Source: Gammaproteobacteria bacterium UBA2168 (lineage in GTDB: Bacteria > Pseudomonadota > Gammaproteobacteria > Pseudomonadales > Azotimanducaceae). From it: a stretch of DNA of 46,900 nucleotides. The DNA is taken from positions 1 to 46,900 of the forward strand of contig DCWG01000017.1 in the NCBI GenBank assembly GCA_002327525.1. The letters are read 5' to 3'. The notes under the pieces are model-generated. The model searched no databases and had not been told where the DNA came from. It saw nothing but the letters and a program-made list of their open reading frames with translations. A program made the translations under genes and the position numbers. Of the stretch, positions 1-6,589 are shown in pieces (positions within the stretch are counted from its first letter, which is position 1; every line of letters starts with the position of its first letter).

Positions 1-549
1 GAACGCTCGGATGACGGTTGAATCGAACTAACACAACAGCTCGAACCCGGCACCCGCACCGGCATCGCTCACATCCCGGAAATCCACGTAATCAAAGAAG
101 ATATAGTCCACAAAGAGGCTCGCCTCGCCTCGACTGAACACCGGCAGCCAGCCGGTATCGAACTGGTAGCTGATCCCCAATCCCACGGTGTTAGTCTGGT
201 AGGTCGCCGGTTCCTTATCGCGTGCGAGAAAATTCTGCGCGTTCTGGCATGGGTACAGATCATTGTAGAAATTGGCAGCCGTCTGCTCATAGTAACGGTA
301 CTTCGCTTCGAGGACCAATGCTCCCACTGGGTACGTGTAGCTCAGTTCGACGTTGTATGCATCAACTCCCCAGGTGTCCTGATAGAAACGGTACTCATCC
401 TTTAAGGAGGCCCGGTACGGCATGATGAGCTGCCGGATTTGGCACACGTTCTTGAGGCTGAACGCCTGATGCCCGCTGAAGATGCGGAACCCGCTATCCG
501 CGGGCTGCTGGTAAAACTGTTGGAAGAAGCGCGCTCGACGGCCGCTCTA
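1..549 (-). pseudogene. C-terminal remnant of a DUF3570-type outer-membrane protein
   Basis: The minus-strand frame is open from just after a TAG at 547-549 to a TAG at 28-30, about 172 codons, with the first usable start a GTG at 447. The translation holds aromatic beta-strand stretches such as YRFYQDTWGVDAYNVELSY, which resemble the C-terminal half of DUF3570 outer-membrane barrel proteins (usually about 400 residues). The frame stays coding-like after the stop at 28-30: the next nine codons read FDSTVIRAF, similar to the usual family ending. The gene therefore seems to lack its N-terminal half and to carry a nonsense codon near its end. It lies 8 nt downstream of lpxC. Family assignment is from memory of the motif pattern and is moderate; the pseudogene status is well supported by the sequence. 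Confidence 0.55.
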
Positions 550-557
550 TGATCGTT

Positions 558-1499
558 CTAGATCACAGCTGGCTGGAGTATCGGCGTCTCCAATTGACGC
601 GGCTCTTCCCCAAAGGTTGTCAGCTGCCAGGCATCTTCGCAGCGAAGCAGGGCCCGAGCGAGCTTGTTGTTGAGTGCATGGCCTGACTTGTAGCCCTCGA
701 ATTCACCCAGAATCGGATGTCCGAGCAGGTACAAATCGCCAATGGCATCCAACAGCTTGTGCTTGACGAACTCATCCTGATAACGCAACCCATCGTCGTT
801 GAGCACCGCGAAGTCATCTATGCCGACGGCGTTCTCAAGACTCGACCCCAGACACTTGTTGATCGCTTGCGCCTGCTGGAGTTCATTGATCAGGCCGAAC
901 GACCGGGCACGACTCACCTGGTCCACATAGGAAGTCTGGGAGAAATCGAGCTGCGCACGCTTGGGGTAGCGGTTGTACACCGGATGATCGGCCACAAATG
1001 TATAGGAGGCCTTGAATCCCATGAAGGGCTTCAGTGCCGCTTCCGCATCACCCTGGTTGACCTTGATGGGCCGGGTAATCCGAATGAACTCCTTCGCTAC
1101 TCTCTGCTCGACCAGACCTACTGTGTTGATGAGATAGATGAACGGTGCCGCGCTGCCGTCCATGATCGGTACTTCCTCGCTCGACAACTCGACGACGAGG
1201 TTGTCGACACCCAGACCCCACAGCGCCGACAGCAGGTGCTCGACGGTCGCGATCTGGATGCCGTTGTCGGCGAGACTCGTCGACAGTGTGGTGTCCGAAA
1301 CGTTTTGCGCACTCGCGCGCACCTCGGCGGGTGCGTCGAGGTGCGTTCGGACAAAGCGGATACCAGAATGCTCCTCGGCAGGGCGTAAGGTCATCCGTAC
1401 CTTTTCGCCGGAATGCACGCCGATGCCTATGGCGTGTACCGGCCGACGAATCGTGCGCTGCATGATGGGCGGCAGCGTCTTCGAAGCTGATTTCGGCAT
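558..1499 (-). CDS. lpxC: UDP-3-O-acyl-N-acetylglucosamine deacetylase LpxC
   Basis: LpxC catalyses the committed step of lipid A synthesis: zinc-dependent deacetylation of UDP-3-O-acyl-GlcNAc at the inner face of the cytoplasmic membrane. The EHLLSAL motif (zinc His and catalytic Glu), the VPIMDGSAAPF core and the KHKLLDAIGDLYLLGH segment (zinc His and Asp) followed by GYKSGHALNN are all present. The annotated start gives 313 residues. An internal ATG 12 codons later (MQRTIRRPVHAIG) matches the usual N-terminus better and would give 301, so the start is uncertain. In the active-site segment E. coli has ARTFGF and this protein has ARSFGL, a Thr to Ser change. The gene is not next to ftsZ, its usual dcw-cluster partner, so it is either relocated or a second copy. 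Confidence 0.95.
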   Translation of the reverse strand: MPKSASKTLPPIMQRTIRRPVHAIGIGVHSGEKVRMTLRPAEEHSGIRFVRTHLDAPAEVRASAQNVSDTTLSTSLADNGIQIATVEHLLSALWGLGVDNLVVELSSEEVPIMDGSAAPFIYLINTVGLVEQRVAKEFIRITRPIKVNQGDAEAALKPFMGFKASYTFVADHPVYNRYPKRAQLDFSQTSYVDQVSRARSFGLINELQQAQAINKCLGSSLENAVGIDDFAVLNDDGLRYQDEFVKHKLLDAIGDLYLLGHPILGEFEGYKSGHALNNKLARALLRCEDAWQLTTFGEEPRQLETPILQPAVI

Positions 1500-1780
1500 T
1501 GGGGGGTTCTTCTTTGTAATCAGCGATTTAGAGCGGAACTATACAGCGATAGTCAATGAAAATGAAGGAATAATGGAGACAATAATGGAGAAATATGAAA
1601 CAAAAGTGTATTTTGTGAAACGGTATGAATTCTATATATTTCAATAAGTTAGCAAAATGGATATTTCAGAGGCCGGCTGCACTGAAACACTCTGAAACGA
1701 AAAAGTGAAAACGCATCCAATGCCGCCGAGCTCCCCTTGGCTGTAGAATCGCCCGCTCTGAACCAAACACCACGCACCGC
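1500..1780. promoter_or_regulatory. AT-rich divergent control region between lpxC and dusA
   Basis: This 281-bp gap is much richer in A and T (especially 1525-1720) than the genes on either side. For lpxC on the minus strand, TTGACT (complement of 1551-1556) and TCTAAA (complement of 1527-1532) are 18 bp apart and could be a sigma-70 promoter, leaving a leader of about 20-30 nt. No clear promoter pair for dusA was found. I see no RNA gene or repeat here. Confidence 0.35.
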
Positions 1781-2782
1781 ATGCACGACACAGACTCGGT
1801 CACTCAGGCTTACCGGCTGGCAGTCGCGCCCATGCTCGACAGGACCAATCGGCACTGTCGCACACTTCATCGCGGCTACGCGCCGCACGCATTGCTGTTC
1901 AGCGAGATGATCGTGGCGGATGCCCTCGTACGCGGACAACGCCCGGATCTGTTGCACCATGGAGAACATCCCGCGCCGGTGGCCTGCCAGCTGGGTGGTT
2001 CTGATCCGGTGCTGCTCGCCGAGGCGTCGGACCTCGCCACACGCGCTGCCTACGACGAGGTCAATCTGAACGTCGGCTGCCCGTCGAATCGCGTGCGCAG
2101 CGGCCGTTTCGGAGCCTGCCTGATGGCAGACCCGTCGTTGGTTGCGCGCTGCGTGGGGGCCATGAAGGCTGCTACAGATCTCCCGATCACCGTGAAGTGC
2201 CGCCTTGGCATCGATGATCTCGATACTCAACGCCACCTCGTCGGGTTCGTCGACATGTTGGTGGACGCAGGCGTTGACCGGCTCTACCTGCACGCTCGCA
2301 AAGCGATATTGACCGGTCTGAGCCCTTCACAAAACAGAATCGTCCCCCCCCTCCAGCCCGAACGTGTCTACGATATCAAGGTGCGCTTTCCGACACTGGC
2401 AGTGATCATCAACGGAGGCATCGATTCAATAGAAAGCGCGCGGGCACACCTCGACCATGTGGACGGAGTCATGATCGGACGCGCCGCCTATCGCGACCCG
2501 GCCTTCATCAACGCCTTGCACGGACACATTTTCGGCTGGTCATCCGACACCGGTGATGCGCTCGCCAGTTGGCTCGCCTATCTACAGCGTCAGCTCGAGG
2601 GGGGCACACCACTTCGCACCATGACTCGTCACATGCTGGGACTATTCAACGGACAACCCGGCGCGAAGCGTTATCGCAGGATGTTGAGTGACGCAAACCG
2701 ACTTCGCGATAACGATATCCAGCTGGTGCATGATGCTCTGGCCGGTATTACTTCGCCGCGAACGTTCCCCAGGGCGGCTTGA
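1781..2782 (+). CDS. dusA: tRNA-dihydrouridine(20/20a) synthase DusA
   Basis: DusA is an FMN-dependent reductase that converts uridine 20/20a in the tRNA D-loop to dihydrouridine. The 333-residue protein has the DusA signature set: an APMLDRTNRHCR start of the TIM barrel, LNVGCPSNRVRSGRFGACLM with the catalytic Cys, the phosphate-binding HARKA...GLSPSQNR loop, and the INGGI and GVMIGRAAYRDP flavin-binding strands. HARKA plus GLSP distinguishes DusA from DusB and DusC. The family usually reads DWTDRHCR; here it is DRTNRHCR, a mild divergence. The start ATG follows the AT-rich gap shared with lpxC. The next gene begins 9 nt after the stop, so the two are probably cotranscribed. Confidence 0.95.
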   Translation: MHDTDSVTQAYRLAVAPMLDRTNRHCRTLHRGYAPHALLFSEMIVADALVRGQRPDLLHHGEHPAPVACQLGGSDPVLLAEASDLATRAAYDEVNLNVGCPSNRVRSGRFGACLMADPSLVARCVGAMKAATDLPITVKCRLGIDDLDTQRHLVGFVDMLVDAGVDRLYLHARKAILTGLSPSQNRIVPPLQPERVYDIKVRFPTLAVIINGGIDSIESARAHLDHVDGVMIGRAAYRDPAFINALHGHIFGWSSDTGDALASWLAYLQRQLEGGTPLRTMTRHMLGLFNGQPGAKRYRRMLSDANRLRDNDIQLVHDALAGITSPRTFPRAA

Positions 2783-2791
2783 GAGGCGCTC

Positions 2792-3232
2792 ATGCTGAAA
2801 AAACTACTGGAGCGCCTGAAAGAGAGCGAACCGGAACGGGAAGAGAATCTGGTCGCGCTGGCGGCGGCGACGCTCTTTCTCGAAGTGGCCTGGGCCGATC
2901 ACGATCTTCAGGAAGAAGAGCTCACCGTGGCCCGCAACGCGCTGAAGTTCGTGCTCGGCATCGATGATGCGGAGGTCGACATACTGATGGACCACTCGCT
3001 CGAGCGTCTCGATGCCGCCGTCGGCATGCAGGCCTTCACGCGCGAGCTGGTCAACGCATGGTCACTCGAACAGCGCTTCGCCCTGCTGGTGCAGTTGTGG
3101 AAACTGGCGCTGGCGGATCAGCAGATCGATCGCTACGAGGAAGCCACCATTCGCAAGATCGCGGAGCTGCTGTACGTGCCGCACGCGCGCTTCATCGAGG
3201 CGCGACGAATCGCACGCGACGAATCTGGTTAG
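2792..3232 (+). CDS. TerB-family helical protein (COG4103 type)
   Basis: The 146-residue, highly charged, all-helical protein matches the TerB-like family named after a tellurite-resistance protein; its function here is unknown. Acidic residues typical of the metal-binding helical pairs of TerB are seen in FLEVAWADHDLQEEEL (about residues 29-44) and again in LADQQIDRYEEATIRKIAELLYVP (about 111-134), an internal duplication characteristic of the fold. There is no signal peptide or membrane segment, so it is cytoplasmic. It sits 9 nt behind dusA and is probably in the same transcript. No other ter genes occur nearby, so a role in tellurite resistance is not supported by context. Confidence 0.8.
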   Translation: MLKKLLERLKESEPEREENLVALAAATLFLEVAWADHDLQEEELTVARNALKFVLGIDDAEVDILMDHSLERLDAAVGMQAFTRELVNAWSLEQRFALLVQLWKLALADQQIDRYEEATIRKIAELLYVPHARFIEARRIARDESG

Positions 3233-3274
3233 TGGGGTACAAGCCCCCTCGGGGAAGTCGCGCTTCCTCCCACC

Positions 3275-3796
3275 TCAGGCGCTCTTTCTGATAAGGCCAC
3301 TGGCATTGCTTTCCTCATCCGCCTCAAGCGCGGCGACGAGGTCCTTGAACGCCTCCCGGTTGGACTCGTTCATACCCATTAGAACGCGATGCGCTTCGAT
3401 GACATGGCGGCGCAACTCATCCTCGGACACATGTTTAATGGACGGCAGTTCTCTGAGTTGCGATGCGTTTTCAAGCGGTGGTTCGATGATGTCGAATACG
3501 TCCCAAAATCCCATCGACAACAGTATCCGGGTGATATCGGGATTGGTGCACACCAGTGTCGGTACGAATCCAAAGCGCTTCTCCGCCTGGATGGAGAGCT
3601 TGGCGAGGATGCCGAGCGAGGTACTGTCGATGCCGATGGTATCGTTGAGATCTACCACCACACCGCGAAACGCGTCATCGGCGAACATCCGGTCGAGATA
3701 GCCATCGACAGTGACGCATAGCGTGAGCCGCACGTCGCCCTCGAACTTGATGATGTGCACGCCATCGTATTCAGCAACCAGAATTCTTCCAGCCAT
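3275..3796 (-). CDS. STAS-domain anti-sigma-factor antagonist (HsbA-like)
   Basis: This 173-residue protein has an N-terminal STAS domain (about residues 3-105) with the GIDSTSLGIL motif whose Ser58 is the expected phosphorylation site, followed by a helical C-terminal extension of about 65 residues rich in acidic residues. STAS antagonists bind an anti-sigma factor or kinase when dephosphorylated. The start at 3796 (MAGRIL) is chosen over an upstream in-frame ATG because it overlaps the stop of the phosphatase gene by one base (TGATG), a sign of translational coupling. The pairing with a PP2C phosphatase resembles Pseudomonas HsbR/HsbA. The matching anti-sigma factor and kinase are not in the window. 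Confidence 0.85.
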   Translation of the reverse strand: MAGRILVAEYDGVHIIKFEGDVRLTLCVTVDGYLDRMFADDAFRGVVVDLNDTIGIDSTSLGILAKLSIQAEKRFGFVPTLVCTNPDITRILLSMGFWDVFDIIEPPLENASQLRELPSIKHVSEDELRRHVIEAHRVLMGMNESNREAFKDLVAALEADEESNASGLIRKSA

Positions 3797-4893
3797 CAAT
3801 CTTCCCTGACTACCGTAAGGCACGTGATGTCATCCGGACAGGTGTGTTCATCGACCTGCAGCACGCTCCAGATATTCTCGATTTTCACACCTTCTTGGAC
3901 CACATCCAGCAGCACTTGTTCTTTCTCAGGCAGCGTGGATTGCTCCATGATTTCGAGGATACCGTCCGTAAACACTACGAGACGTTCACCAGCGCACAGT
4001 TCCACGGTTTCAGCGTTGTATTCCACCTTTTCGAATAGTCCAATGGGCTTGCCAATCTGTTCCAGGTAGCGCGCACCCTTCCGACTCACCAGAATGGCAG
4101 GCGGAAAGTGGCCCGCATTGGCGAAACACACCGAATCGTGTTCCAGGTCCCCAACAGCGAGAAACATAGCCACGTGCTTGTCGATTTCTTGTTCCAACAG
4201 CTCCCGATTCAGCCATGCGAGAATTTCGCCTGGATCCTCGAGCATGCTCGGCCGGTATTCGCGCCGCAGCCGACGCGAGAAATTCTTGAGCAGCACCGTC
4301 ACGAAAGCCGACGAGGCACCATGGCCGGAGACATCGGCAACGTAGAAGGCGAAGTAGCGTTCGCTGATACGAAAGTAATCGACGAAGTCGCCACTGAGGA
4401 TCAGCGACGGTTTGATGCGATGGCGCAGCCTGTAGCGGTCGATGGCCATGGGGTTGGGCGGCAGCATGCCGAGCTGAATGTACCGCCCGGCCCGTTGATC
4501 GCGCTGTAGGTCGTTTACGTACTGTTCCAGGCGCGCGGCGGCCTGACCAGCGGCATGCTTCGCGCGCTTGAGCACGCTATCGGCCCGCTCGGCGATCTCG
4601 TTCGCATCAACCGGCAGTGCCCATAGATCGGCAAGGCCGGCACGCACGGACCGCATCAGAATGTCCCGGGACACGTCGGGCGTTGCAAGAACGATGGGGA
4701 GATAGGCGAAGTCTCCGGCGAGTTCGATGGCGCAATCGAGGTCGTCACACACGACCAGTTCAACCGGTGAGTGATCACAGGATTCGCGAGCCGTCTTCAG
4801 ATTATCGGCCGCGGAGGTCTCGTAACCAAGCGCTCTCAATTCCTCTGCGATGCGCGTCGCTGCGCAATCGCCTTCTACAACCAGGAGGCTCAT
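3796..4893 (-). CDS. Receiver-like plus PP2C (SpoIIE) serine phosphatase, HsbR/RsbU-like
   Basis: The 365-residue protein has a response-regulator-like domain (residues 1-115), a short coiled linker (117-135), and a PP2C/SpoIIE phosphatase domain (about 150-363). Phosphatase metal ligands are visible in SGDF (Asp169), VADVSGHG (Asp187), FTDG (Asp310) and the final PDDITCLTV. In the receiver, Asp50 could accept phosphate, but the usual acidic pair is reduced to EGD and the conserved Lys of the KP motif is Leu (ALPVD), so phosphorylation-dependent control is doubtful. It should dephosphorylate the STAS protein encoded immediately downstream. Unlike Pseudomonas HsbR it lacks a C-terminal HATPase kinase domain. 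Confidence 0.88.
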   Translation of the reverse strand: MSLLVVEGDCAATRIAEELRALGYETSAADNLKTARESCDHSPVELVVCDDLDCAIELAGDFAYLPIVLATPDVSRDILMRSVRAGLADLWALPVDANEIAERADSVLKRAKHAAGQAAARLEQYVNDLQRDQRAGRYIQLGMLPPNPMAIDRYRLRHRIKPSLILSGDFVDYFRISERYFAFYVADVSGHGASSAFVTVLLKNFSRRLRREYRPSMLEDPGEILAWLNRELLEQEIDKHVAMFLAVGDLEHDSVCFANAGHFPPAILVSRKGARYLEQIGKPIGLFEKVEYNAETVELCAGERLVVFTDGILEIMEQSTLPEKEQVLLDVVQEGVKIENIWSVLQVDEHTCPDDITCLTVVRED

Positions 4894-4999
4894 ATAACCA
4901 CTAACGCCAACCGACTACACTTGTATGGGCATCAATGGGTTGCGCACCCTACTCTCATCAATTGACATTGACAAGATCAGAAATCAACGCGGTGTAACT

Positions 5000-5464
5000 A
5001 GCACATGATCTGTCCGGTTCGATTTGCCGTATAGGGAGGCGAGTTGAACCGGGCTCGGTTGCTACAGGAGATGAGAATCATGAGATTCGAAGATGGGTAT
5101 ACGGGCTGGGAGGACAAGTGTCTAACGCTAACGCAGGAGCAAGCGGCAGAGCTACCGGGGGTCTACGCGAGGTCATTTCGGCGCTACGTTTCGCGTTACC
5201 AGGACTATGGGATAGACGGACTGATCGACAAGCGTATTGGAGAGGCCTCCCACCGGCTGACGCCCGTGGATGAGGCGGTGCGTCTAGAGACGCTCTATCG
5301 AGAACGCTATGAGGGCTGGAACGTGAAGCACTTCTATGAGCGTTACCAGGGCCATCACCGCGATGCGCGGTCTTACCGAGTATCCCGACACAACCCTGTC
5401 TGTCTTCCATGGGCCACGAAAACTGGCTCGCTATACGGCAGACGGGGCCCTGATTGAGGACAGA
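5000..5464 (+). pseudogene. ISNCY-type (IS1202/ISDol1-like) transposase remnant with internal deletion
   Basis: From 5044, or from the ATG at 5080, the reading frame encodes the N-terminal part of an ISNCY transposase: MRFEDGYTGWEDKCLTLTQE, an HTH region (FRRYVSRYQDYGIDGLIDKR) and GWNVKHFYERYQ. Near 5370 it jumps in another frame to the extreme C-terminus of the same family (GLTEYPDTTLSVFHGPRKL and on to a TGA near 5488). The whole DDE catalytic core, roughly 270 residues, is missing. The sequence around 5005-5030 (TGTCCGGTTCGATTTGCCG) may be the left terminal repeat, but no matching right repeat was found. The element cannot code for an active transposase. Confidence 0.75.
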
Positions 5465-5942
5465 CCTCAGAACAAGGAGAAATTTGAATGACCGTGTACT
5501 GCCGTACTTCGAAGAGCACGAGCTGCCTTTGTTGCGCATCCTTACTGATCGAGCAACGCAATACTGTGGTTGCCCGGAAAAACACGACTATCAGCTGTTC
5601 CTGGCCGTGAACGACATTGATCACACGAAGACCCGTGTGAACTCGCCACAGACCAATGGCATTTGCGAGCGCTTCCACAAAACGATCCTGCTGGAGTTCT
5701 ACCAGGTTACGTTGGAAGAAGCTCTACGAGGATCTGAGCTCGCTACAGGCCGATCTGGATGACCGGCTCAACTACTACAACACTCAGCGCACGCATCAGG
5801 CTAAAATGTGCTATGGCCGGACACCGCCGAAAACTCTGATCGATGGCAAACAACTGTGGAGGGGAAAACTGATCGCTTAAACTTGACCTGACAGACACCT
5901 CGTTAAAACGGGCACCTGTCAGATCGGGTCGCAACTACTACA
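5465..5942 (+). pseudogene. IS481-family transposase C-terminal remnant with frameshift and right IS end
   Basis: The segment encodes the C-terminal part of an IS481 transposase: LNDRVLPYFEEHELPLLRILTDR (second catalytic Asp), DYQLFLAVNDIDHTKT and SPQTNGICERFHK (catalytic Glu). A frameshift at about 5705-5715 moves the frame to LYEDLSSLQADLDDRLNYYN and on to a stop at about 5880. The N-terminal half with the HTH and first catalytic Asp is missing. After the stop, 5915-5942 reads on the complementary strand as TGTAGTAGTTGCGACCCGAT and onward, which looks like an IS481 terminal inverted repeat, so the right end of the element is probably at 5942. The element is dead. Confidence 0.75.
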
Positions 5943-6019
5943 CCTTAGTCCTAGACTCGCACCGCACACCGGGAAGTGCCGAGCACCCGAGATGACGCTC
6001 ACTGTGAGTCAGGGCGCGA

Positions 6020-6358
6020 TCAGCTGCCGCACTTGCCTTCACCGTCCTTACCCTCGCCGTCCTTACCCTCGCCGTCCTTACCCTCGCCGCATTTGCCCTC
6101 GGCGTCCTTGTCCTCGCCGCACTTACCCTCGCCGCACTTACCCTCGCCGTCCTTGGCTTCGGCGTCCTTGTCCTCCCCACACTTGCCTTCGCCGCATTTG
6201 CCTTCCTGTTCATCGGTCTGGGCGAGCCGGTCGTAACCGCCCTCCATCTCCTCAGCAACAAACAATTCGTCGGCCTGAGCAACCGTAGCGGTAGCCAGCG
6301 ACGCCACGAAAGTGGTTCCCACGGCAGCAGCTATCGGCTTAACTCTACGATTCAACAT
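6020..6358 (-). CDS. hvfA: HvfA-family RiPP precursor with EGKCG repeats (orphan)
   Basis: The 112-residue protein has an N-terminal signal peptide (hydrophobic AAAVGTTFVASLATATVAQA, predicted cleavage before DELF), a conserved spacer (LFVAEEMEGGYDRLAQ) and a low-complexity C-terminus with six EGKCG units plus three EGKDG and one EAKDG unit. This is the layout of HvfA precursors, in which the MNIO enzyme HvfB and its partner HvfC convert EGKCG cysteines to copper-binding oxazolone/thioamide groups. A strong Shine-Dalgarno sequence (GGAGGAG) lies upstream of the ATG. No hvfB (DUF692), hvfC (DUF2063) or DoxX-type gene follows: an insertion-sequence scar begins 77 bp downstream. In three repeats the modifiable Cys is replaced by Asp. 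Family identity is confident; whether the peptide is modified in this organism is unknown. Confidence 0.85.
   Translation of the reverse strand: MLNRRVKPIAAAVGTTFVASLATATVAQADELFVAEEMEGGYDRLAQTDEQEGKCGEGKCGEDKDAEAKDGEGKCGEGKCGEDKDAEGKCGEGKDGEGKDGEGKDGEGKCGS
6030..6205. repeat. 15-bp tandem repeats encoding EGKCG/EGKDG units
   Basis: On the plus strand units of the form CCTTACCCTCGCCGT or CACTTACCCTCGCCG recur in tandem with a 15-bp period inside the precursor gene. Three adjacent units near 6047-6091 are nearly identical, so slippage probably changes copy number. Confidence 0.85.
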
Positions 6359-6520
6359 TCCTGTTCTCCTCCAGTAGCAAAGGCGGCCATGCCGCCAGTA
6401 TCGGTACTCGCACGCTTGAGATCATCTCGCGACTCGTCAACGATCCACAGAATCGATTCGACGATCAATCCGCGAACAACGCCCGCCATCCACTCCGGAC
6501 TAGTTCGCGCTCTGAGGGTA

Positions 6521-6546
6521 TGACCCCCCCGTATCTCATTCGTTCC
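6521..6546 (-). promoter_or_regulatory. Candidate ECF-sigma promoter upstream of the hvfA gene
   Basis: On the minus strand GGAAC (complement of 6542-6546) and GTCATA (beginning at 6524) are separated by 17 bp, fitting the GGAAC-N16/17-GTC pattern of extracytoplasmic-function sigma promoters. It lies just downstream of the end of hrpA and about 165 bp upstream of the precursor start, which implies a long leader. Related precursor operons are often under ECF control; no sigma or anti-sigma gene is in the window. A homopolymer of seven G lies in the spacer. Confidence 0.35.
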
Positions 6547-6589
6547 ATAATCTGATCACGCTTTCCCACCGGAATCAATCTCACCCCGA

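Noticed and set aside
717..1388. 223-codon plus-strand frame inside lpxC
   Set aside because: It lies fully opposite a highly conserved gene and matches nothing; long antisense frames are common in GC-rich DNA.
3233..3274. Intrinsic terminator between the TerB-like and STAS genes
   Set aside because: Short GC-rich complementary pieces (GGGG/CCCC) exist, but there is no stable stem with a T-tract on either strand.
6041..6100. Possible CRISPR array
   Set aside because: The 15-bp repeats are contiguous coding units without spacers, so they are not a CRISPR array.
5976..6288. Plus-strand frames with Pro/Ser-rich and Pro/Arg-rich repeats opposite the HvfA-type gene
   Set aside because: They are shadows of the 15-bp repeats in the minus-strand precursor, which has a signal peptide, a good ribosome-binding site and a known family pattern.
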